Assembly: GCF_008806385.1 (NCBI RefSeq)
Contig: NZ_VZZK01000019.1
Coordinates: forward strand, 1-64,000
Length of the DNA stretch: 64,000 nucleotides
Direction: 5' to 3'
Origin: Methylobacterium soli
GTDB lineage: Bacteria > Pseudomonadota > Alphaproteobacteria > Rhizobiales > Beijerinckiaceae
A program made the translations under genes and the position numbers. How positions within the stretch are numbered: the first letter of the stretch is position 1; each line of letters starts with the position of its first letter. Below are positions 58,638 to 64,000 of this stretch, piece by piece. Under the pieces are notes generated by a model, which saw nothing but the letters and a program-made list of their open reading frames with translations, did no database searches and was not told where the DNA came from.

Positions 58638-59922
58638 TGGTGCGGGTCGGGCCGGGCCGGACGAGATCGCCGATGCTCTCGAAGAAGCGGGTCGAGTCGT
58701 TATCGGCGAGCATCGCGGCCGGATCGAGGCCGGCGGCGCGGGCGCGCGCCAGCGTCGTCGGGTCGACGAGGCCGCCGGCTGGGTCGGTGGCCTCGCCGCG
58801 GCCCCCATCGGTGCCGTCGGTATCGGCCGCGATGCCGGCGATCCCGGCCTCGCCGTCGAGCGCGATGGCGAGCGCCAGGGCGTATTCCTGGTTCGGACCG
58901 CCCTCGCCCTCTCCCCGGATGGTGACGGTGAGCTCGCCGCCCGAGATGAGCGCCGCCTTGCGGCCGGCGGCCTTGATCTCGCGGGCGAGGCGCGCGTGCT
59001 CGGCCGCCACCTCGCGGGCCTCGCCTTCGAGGTCGGAGCCGAGCATCACCACCTCGTAGCCGGCGCCCCGGGCCGCGGCCGCGGCGGCCTCCAGCGCGTC
59101 GATCGGCCGGGCGATGATGCGGTACTCCGCCCGCGCGAAGGCGGGGTCGCCGGCCTTCGGGGTCTCGTTGGCGGGGTTGTTGAGGAGCACGCGCGCGGCA
59201 TCGGGCAGCGGGATGCCGCGCCGCTCGCAGATGGCGCGCGCATCCGCCAGCGTCGAGGGATCGGGCACGGTCGGGCCCGAGGCGATCACGGCCGGGTCGT
59301 CGAAGGGCACGTCGGAGATCGCGAGCGTCAGGAGCGAGCGGGCGTTCCGGGCCGCCACCGCGAGCCGGCCGCCCTTGATGCGCGAGATGTGCTTGCGCAC
59401 GGTGTTGATCTCGCCGATCGGCGCGCCCGAGCGCAGCAGCGCCTTGGTGATGGCCTGCTTCTCGGGCAGCGTCAGGTCGCCCGCGGGCGCGATCCAGTTG
59501 GCGGAGCCGCCGCCGGAGAGGAGCACCAGCACCTCGTCCTCGGGGCCGGCCTGCCCGGCGATGCGCAGGGCCTCCTTGGTGGCCTCGATGCCGGCGGCGT
59601 CGGGCACCGGATGGCCGGCCTCGACCATGCGGATGCCGGGCGCGTCCTGACCGTAGCCGTGGCGGGCCACCGCGAGGCCGACGATGCGGTCCTCCCCGAG
59701 CCCGTGCTGCTCGCGGTAGAATTGGCTCGCCACCGCCGCCATGCTGCCGCCGGCCTTGCCGGCGCCGAGGATGATGAGGCGACCCGGGCTCGGCGGGGGC
59801 AGGTGCGCGGGGAGGCACTTGACCGGGTGGGCCGCCGCGATGGCCTCGTCGAGGAAGCCGGTGAGCAGCGTCCGCAGGGCGTTGGCCTGCGCGTCCTGAA
59901 CGGCGGGAGGGTTGGCGGTCAT
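58603..59922 (-). CDS. gckA: Glycerate 2-kinase (MOFRL family)
   Basis: The enzyme phosphorylates glycerate to 2-phosphoglycerate. The 439-residue product has the MOFRL-type layout: RLIILGAGKAGGSMAAVASQ, LVLLSGGGSANWIAPAGDLT, INTVRKHISRIKGGRLA, LAISDVPFDDPAVIASGPTV, and the C-terminal MOFRL domain with ALISGGELTVTI, GGPNQEYALALAI, and DTDGTDG. In Methylobacterium this type (GckA) serves the serine cycle of methylotrophic growth; elsewhere it serves hydroxypyruvate or tartrate use (TtuD). ATG 59922 was chosen. Pyk lies two genes downstream on the same strand. Confidence 0.93.
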   Translation of the reverse strand: MTANPPAVQDAQANALRTLLTGFLDEAIAAAHPVKCLPAHLPPPSPGRLIILGAGKAGGSMAAVASQFYREQHGLGEDRIVGLAVARHGYGQDAPGIRMVEAGHPVPDAAGIEATKEALRIAGQAGPEDEVLVLLSGGGSANWIAPAGDLTLPEKQAITKALLRSGAPIGEINTVRKHISRIKGGRLAVAARNARSLLTLAISDVPFDDPAVIASGPTVPDPSTLADARAICERRGIPLPDAARVLLNNPANETPKAGDPAFARAEYRIIARPIDALEAAAAAARGAGYEVVMLGSDLEGEAREVAAEHARLAREIKAAGRKAALISGGELTVTIRGEGEGGPNQEYALALAIALDGEAGIAGIAADTDGTDGGRGEATDPAGGLVDPTTLARARAAGLDPAAMLADNDSTRFFESIGDLVRPGPTRTNVNDCRIILVG

Positions 59923-60091
59923 GCGGGCTTCCTCGGGCGTCCTGTCCTGTCTGTCGTGCGTCCTCGCCTTCGCGCCCGCCTGAGCGAGGGGAGGGCGACG
60001 GGCCGGATTGTTGCCGTGAGCGCACGATCCTTGATACGTGCTCTGCCCGAGCCTCGACGCATCGGCAAGCTTGAAACGAACCGGATCCCGC

Positions 60092-60844
60092 ATGGCCGCC
60101 TCGCACCCGCCCCATCCCGTCGAGACGGTTCCGGGCAATCCGGCCCTCGGGATGCTGATCCTCTGCGACCACGCCTCGAACTTCGTGCCCGAGGATCTCG
60201 ACCTCGGGGTGGCCGAGGCCGAGTTCGCCCGCCACATCGCCTACGACATCGGCGCGGCCGGAGTGACGCGCCGGCTCGCGGCCGCACTCGGCGTCCCGGC
60301 GATCCTGACCCGGTTCTCCCGGCTCATCATCGACCCGAACCGCGGCCGCGCCGACCCGACCCTGGTGATGCGCTTGTCGGACGGGGCGGTGGTGCCCGGC
60401 AATGCCCGCATCGACGAGGCCGGCAGGGCCGAGCGCATCGCCCGCTTCTACGACCCCTACGACCGGGCGATCGAGGCCGGGGTCGCGGCCGGCGAGGCGG
60501 CCGGCGCCCCCCCCGCCATCGTGACGATCCACAGCTTCACGCCGTATTGGCGCGGCGTCGCCCGGCCCTGGCAGGTCGGCATCCTGTACGACCGGGACGA
60601 CCGCCTCAGCGCCCCCCTGATCGCGGGCCTGCGCGCCGACCCGGCCGGGCTCACCGTCGGCGACAACGAGCCCTATGGCGGCGGCCTGCCCGGAGACACG
60701 ATCGACCGGCACGCCATGGCGCGGAAGCTGCCGAACGCCCTCGTGGAGATCCGGCAGGATCTGATTGCCGGCGAGGCGGGTCAGGCCGCCTGGGCGCAAC
60801 GGTTCGCGCGGCTTCTGCGGCCCCACCTGGCACGCGCCGCTTGA
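60092..60844 (+). CDS. N-formylglutamate amidohydrolase-family protein
   Basis: The 250-residue product from ATG 60092 carries the family pattern: GMLILCDHASNFVPEDLD with the metal His, IAYDIGAAGVTRRLAAALG, LIIDPNRGRADPTLVM, TIHSFTPYWRGVARPW with the His, and PNALVEIRQDLI. Real N-formylglutamate hydrolases act in histidine breakdown, but no hut gene is near; many members have other or unknown substrates. The pattern suits a zinc amidohydrolase. Confidence 0.88.
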   Translation: MAASHPPHPVETVPGNPALGMLILCDHASNFVPEDLDLGVAEAEFARHIAYDIGAAGVTRRLAAALGVPAILTRFSRLIIDPNRGRADPTLVMRLSDGAVVPGNARIDEAGRAERIARFYDPYDRAIEAGVAAGEAAGAPPAIVTIHSFTPYWRGVARPWQVGILYDRDDRLSAPLIAGLRADPAGLTVGDNEPYGGGLPGDTIDRHAMARKLPNALVEIRQDLIAGEAGQAAWAQRFARLLRPHLARAA

Positions 60845-60939
60845 CGCGGCCGGCGCGAGCCCTGACCTCAAGCCGACCGGATGTCTTAAACCTGCAGAGA
60901 TGTCCCGCGCCTGCGGACCGTCCCTCAGAGGAGCATGTC

Positions 60940-61248
60940 ATGAGTGAGATCGATGCCAACACCCAGACCGAACTCGAGGCCGCGGTCTTCCGGCGCCTCG
61001 TCGCGCATCTGCGCAACCGCACCGACGTGCAGAACATCGATCTGATGAATCTCGCGGGCTTCTGCCGCAACTGCCTGTCGAACTGGCTCAAGGACGCCGC
61101 CGACGCGCGCGGCCTGCCGCTCACCAAGGACGAGAGCCGCGAGCAGGTCTACGGCATGCCCTATGCGGAGTGGAAGGCGCAGCATCAGGCCGAGGCGAGC
61201 CCCGAGCAGCAGGCCGCCTTCACCAAGGCGCAGGCCGAGCCCCATTGA
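60940..61248 (+). CDS. DUF1244 family protein
   Basis: The 102-residue product has the family core [20 protein letters not shown], then [20 protein letters not shown] with a CxxC pair, and [17 protein letters not shown]. The ribosome site is agaggag. The family is common in alphaproteobacteria; it is small and helical with possible metal-binding cysteines, with no known function. It is followed 94 bp later by gapR. Confidence 0.92.
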   Translation: MSEIDANTQTELEAAVFRRLVAHLRNRTDVQNIDLMNLAGFCRNCLSNWLKDAADARGLPLTKDESREQVYGMPYAEWKAQHQAEASPEQQAAFTKAQAEPH

Positions 61249-61342
61249 GGCGCCGGTCCAGGATAATCTCCCGGTAAGGTTGCTGGATTACGAAACCGGT
61301 CAGGGCGCATCGCACGGTGCGCATGCTCACGAGGAAATCACC

Positions 61343-61609
61343 ATGGCCGCCTCCGCCGCCCCCGCCGTCGACCCATCCTCGGTCGCGGCCGACCAGCTGA
61401 AGAGCTTCATCGAGCGCATCGAGCGCCTGGAGGAGGAGAAGGCGGGCCTCGCGGGCGACATCAAGGACGTCTATGCCGAGGCCAAGGGCAACGGCTTCGA
61501 CACCAAGGCCCTGCGCAAGATCGTGTCGCTGCGCAAGAAGGACCATGCCGAGCGCCAGGAGGAGGAGGCGATCCTCGAGCTCTACATGCAGGCTCTCGGA
61601 ATGGCGTAG
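61343..61609 (+). CDS. gapR: Nucleoid-associated protein GapR (DUF2312)
   Basis: GapR binds overtwisted DNA ahead of replication and transcription in Caulobacter. The 88-residue product has the full family pattern: [40 protein letters not shown] and [22 protein letters not shown] 61343 has a good ribosome site (gaggaaat). The N-terminal 15 residues are Ala/Ser/Pro-rich, as is usual. Confidence 0.95.
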   Translation: MAASAAPAVDPSSVAADQLKSFIERIERLEEEKAGLAGDIKDVYAEAKGNGFDTKALRKIVSLRKKDHAERQEEEAILELYMQALGMA

Positions 61610-61646
61610 CTCCAGGATGGCGTAAAAGCCCCGGCGCCGCGCTCCC

Positions 61647-62120
61647 TCAGCCCCGGCTCGCTTGCGCGTCCTCGCGCGCGAAACCCCGCCATTGCAGCAC
61701 CAGCCGCTCGAAGGCCGCGATGTCGCGCGGGTCGAGGCGCCCCAGGGTGCGGGCCACGTAGGCTTCCTGCGCGGCGATCCCGCGCGAGGCGAGATCGGTC
61801 CCGGCCGGGGTCAGGTGCAGCGCGTGGGAGCGGCGGTCGCCCGGGATCGCGCGGCGCTCGACGAGCCCGGCCTCGACCAGGCGGTCGATCAGGCCCGAGA
61901 CGTTCCCCTTGGTCACGTAAAGGCGCGCGGCCAGTTCCTGCTGGGTCAGGCCCTCGCGCTCGGTCAGGGTCGAGAGCACGTCGAATTGCGGGATCGAGAG
62001 CCCGATCTCGCGCAGCTCCGCGCCGACGGCGGCGGAGACCCGCCGGTTCAGGCGGATGAAGCGGAACCAGACCCGGAGCGGATCGACGGGTTCGGCCCCC
62101 GGGCTCGGCTCAGGAGACAT
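61647..62120 (-). CDS. MarR-family transcriptional regulator
   Basis: The 157-residue product has the winged-helix MarR domain: LREIGLSIPQFDVLSTLTER, LTQQELAARLYVTKGNVSGL (recognition helix region), IDRLVEAGLVERRAIPGDRR, and SHALHLTPAGTDLA. It lies alone, divergent from a DUF1499 gene, whose expression it may control. Ligand unknown. Confidence 0.94.
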   Translation of the reverse strand: MSPEPSPGAEPVDPLRVWFRFIRLNRRVSAAVGAELREIGLSIPQFDVLSTLTEREGLTQQELAARLYVTKGNVSGLIDRLVEAGLVERRAIPGDRRSHALHLTPAGTDLASRGIAAQEAYVARTLGRLDPRDIAAFERLVLQWRGFAREDAQASRG

Positions 62121-62392
62121 GACGGGCAGGGGGTGTGGCTGGCGGACGCGACATCGTGGAGCGAGCCTATAGCAGACCTGCGGCGCCGGGGCATGGGCGA
62201 CGCACGACGCAACTGTGGGTCGCGGGTGCTACGCGGGGAAGGCCGGCCAAGCGGGTGCCCAAGAGGCCTCTTGCGGCAACGCGGCGGGGCAGGCAGGCGG
62301 GGCGCTTGGCTGGCCTCCCGCGGCCTGGCGCTGTAAAGCTTGGCCCGCGCCCCGCACCGCCTCGACCGCAGCCCGGACAAGTCAATCGTTTC

Positions 62393-63172
62393 ATGCGTCG
62401 TCTGCTCATCGAGGAACCCGTCACGCGCGCCGGCGCGCTCTCGCGCCGCTTCGCCTTGTTCGCCCTCCTAGTCACCCTCATCGCCCTCCTGCTGGTGCGC
62501 GATCCGCGGGCCGAGACCGGGCCGGCGCTGGCGACGCTCGGGGCCGGGCTCGTCATCGCGATCCTGGCGGTCGCGCTCGCGGGCTTCGCCTTCGTGCGGG
62601 TCTGGCGCGAGGGCGCGCGCGGCCTCGGCGCAGCTCTCGGCGGCCTCTTCATCGCGACCCTGGTTCTCGCCTATCCGGCCTATGCGGGCCTGCGCGGTCT
62701 TCGTCTCCCGGCTCTAACGGATGTCACCACCGACACCGAGAACCCGCCGGCCTTCTCGCACTCGCGGATCGCCTTCGCGGCCCGCGACGGGCGCTACCCG
62801 CCCGATCCCGGCGCGAGTGCCCGCGAGAAGCAGCGCGCCGCTTATCCGCAGATCGCGCCCCTCACCCTCGACATCGATGCGGACCAGGCCTTCGAACTCG
62901 CCCGCAAGGCCGCGGTGAACCGGCGCTGGCAGATCGTCGAGGCGATCCGCCCGGGTGGGCGCATCGGCAACGGCCGCATCGAGGCGGTGTCCCGCGGCTT
63001 TCTCCTGAACCTGCCCGACGACGTCACGGTGCGGGTGCGCCCCCGTGCCGACGGCGCCCGCGTGGACGTGCGCTCGGCCTCCCGCCTCGGCCCCCGCGAT
63101 CTCGGCGCCAATGCCGACCGGATCCGGGCCTATCTCGACGAAGTCGCCAACCTCGCCATCGCGGTGAAGTAG
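62393..63172 (+). CDS. DUF1499 membrane protein
   Basis: The 259-residue product has three membrane segments in the first 115 residues (for example FALFALLVTLIALLLVR and LVIAILAVALAGFAFVRVW), then a DUF1499 domain with LTLDIDADQAFELARKAAVN, RWQIVEAIRP, and VTVRVRPRADGARVDVRSAS. It ends in a helix (RAYLDEVANLAIAVK). The domain is a START-like fold of unknown role. The 272-base gap before it shows no other gene; the MarR gene is on its far side. Confidence 0.9.
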   Translation: MRRLLIEEPVTRAGALSRRFALFALLVTLIALLLVRDPRAETGPALATLGAGLVIAILAVALAGFAFVRVWREGARGLGAALGGLFIATLVLAYPAYAGLRGLRLPALTDVTTDTENPPAFSHSRIAFAARDGRYPPDPGASAREKQRAAYPQIAPLTLDIDADQAFELARKAAVNRRWQIVEAIRPGGRIGNGRIEAVSRGFLLNLPDDVTVRVRPRADGARVDVRSASRLGPRDLGANADRIRAYLDEVANLAIAVK

Positions 63173-63206
63173 GCGCGCTCAGGCGAAGGCGGCGAACCAG
63201 GCGGGC

Positions 63207-64000
63207 TCAGGCGGAGGCCGTCCCTGGCCGGTAGAGCCCGTCGAGCCGCGCCGGCCCCTCGGTGAGAACGAGGCCGCGCTCGACGAGGTCCTCGAGATGG
63301 GCGAAGACCGAGAGCGCGGCGGCCCCGATCAGGGCCGGGTTCAGCCCCTGATAGATCGCCCCGACGATGCTGCGGATGTCGGCATCGCCGGCCGCGATCC
63401 GGCCGCGGATCGCGCTCTCGCGCTGGCGCCGGTGGGCCGCGAGGCCGCGCACGAAGCGGCGCGGGTCGCGCACCGGCCCGCCATGGCCCGGCCAGTAGAT
63501 CCGCTCGCTGCGCTCCCGGAGCTTGTCGAGGGAATCCAGGTAGGCGCGCATCGAGCCGTCCGGCGGCGCCACGATGGTGGTGGACCACGCCATCACGTGG
63601 TCGCCCGAGAACAGCGCCTCCTCCTCCGGCAACGCGAAGGCGAGATGGTTCATGGTGTGGCCGGGGGTCTCGATCGCCACGAGGGTCCAGCCCGGCCCGG
63701 CCACCCGATCCCCTTCGCGCAGGACGCGGTCGGGGTCGTGGGCGCGGTCGGCGCTGGCGTCCAGGATCGGCACTTCCCCCTCGGTGAGGGAGCGCGCGGC
63801 CCGGTGCGGGCCGCAGCCGACGATCGGGGCGCCCGTGCGGGCCGCGAGGCGGCGGGCGCCGGGCGAGTGGTCGCGATGGGTATGGGTGACTACGATGGCC
63901 TCGATCGTCTCGCCCGCGAGATCGGCCAGGAGGGCCTCGAAGTGACCGGATTCCTCAGGCCCCGGATCGATCACCGCGACGCGGCCATGCCCGACCACGT
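63207..64000 (-). CDS. Metallo-beta-lactamase-fold hydrolase, 5' end outside window
   Basis: The frame runs off the right edge, so the N-terminus is missing. The visible part begins VGHGRVAVIDPGPEESGHFE, then the metal motif VVTHTHRDHSPGARRLA (HxHxDH), TPGHTMNHLAFALPEEEALF with a His, SGDHVMAWS with the Asp ligand, and PGHGGPV with the last His. The C-terminal region adds a winged-helix-like domain (HLEDLVERGLVLTEG), as in human LACTB2-type nuclease/hydrolase relatives. Its product could act on RNA or on thioesters; the sequence does not decide. Confidence 0.92.
   Translation of the reverse strand, partial: VVGHGRVAVIDPGPEESGHFEALLADLAGETIEAIVVTHTHRDHSPGARRLAARTGAPIVGCGPHRAARSLTEGEVPILDASADRAHDPDRVLREGDRVAGPGWTLVAIETPGHTMNHLAFALPEEEALFSGDHVMAWSTTIVAPPDGSMRAYLDSLDKLRERSERIYWPGHGGPVRDPRRFVRGLAAHRRQRESAIRGRIAAGDADIRSIVGAIYQGLNPALIGAAALSVFAHLEDLVERGLVLTEGPARLDGLYRPGTASA

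Overview
The window looks like chromosomal DNA of an aerobic, pigmented alphaproteobacterium, most likely Methylobacterium or a close relative. The evidence is very high GC, alphaproteobacterial housekeeping genes (ftsK, gapR, omp25-type porin, DUF1244, DUF2076), a photosynthesis superoperon of the purple-bacterial type, and a glycerate kinase of the GckA/MOFRL type used in the serine cycle. The genus is an inference from gene content; no 16S or methanol dehydrogenase gene lies here.

Region 1 (1-13,000) is accessory DNA, visibly less GC-rich than the rest. It starts with a truncated collagen-like Gly-X-Thr protein gene on the minus strand, divergent from a type I secretion ABC transporter, an HlyD-type fusion protein, a long Sel1-repeat protein and a small exported protein, closed by a good terminator. 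Then come an XRE regulator, unknown small ORFs, an HNH-nuclease-like protein fused to an unknown domain, an STGPRT-motif protein, and a CAP-domain protein with Thr/Pro/Ala repeats and no signal peptide.

Region 2 (13,000-36,200) is core genome: rplY-pth-ychF-maoC, mtnA, ftsK, galM, an MsbA-like ABC exporter, a Spy-like periplasmic protein, a zinc-binding lipoprotein/SBP gene with a palindromic Zur-like box, moaD-pgsA-uvrC, cheZ, an L,D-transpeptidase, a DUF2076 protein, an outer-membrane beta-barrel, yfiH, and the coupled pair lgt-midA.

Region 3 (36,400-40,490) is a small oxidative catabolic cluster: VOC protein, SMP-30 lactonase and cupin on the minus strand, divergent from a GMC flavoprotein oxidoreductase.

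Region 4 (40,490-54,370) is part of a photosynthesis gene cluster: crtDC on the minus strand, then crtEF-bchCXYZ-(pufQ-like)-pufBALMC on the plus strand. Perfect TGT-N12-ACA palindromes (PpsR/CrtJ-type operators) lie in front of crtE/crtD and in front of bchC. Together these genes make the LH1-reaction-centre core with its tetrahaem cytochrome, the late bacteriochlorophyll a steps (chlorin reductase BchXYZ, BchC) and the spirilloxanthin-type carotenoid branch. The conserved part of crtC has no usable standard start codon nearby, which is the oddest point of the cluster.

Region 5 (54,600-64,000) returns to core genes: rpmJ, a TPR protein, an alpha/beta hydrolase, pyk, a DUF1036 protein, gckA, an N-formylglutamate amidohydrolase-like protein, DUF1244, gapR, a MarR regulator, a DUF1499 membrane protein and a truncated metallo-beta-lactamase-fold hydrolase at the right edge. 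No rRNA, tRNA, CRISPR array, insertion sequence or integrase was recognised.
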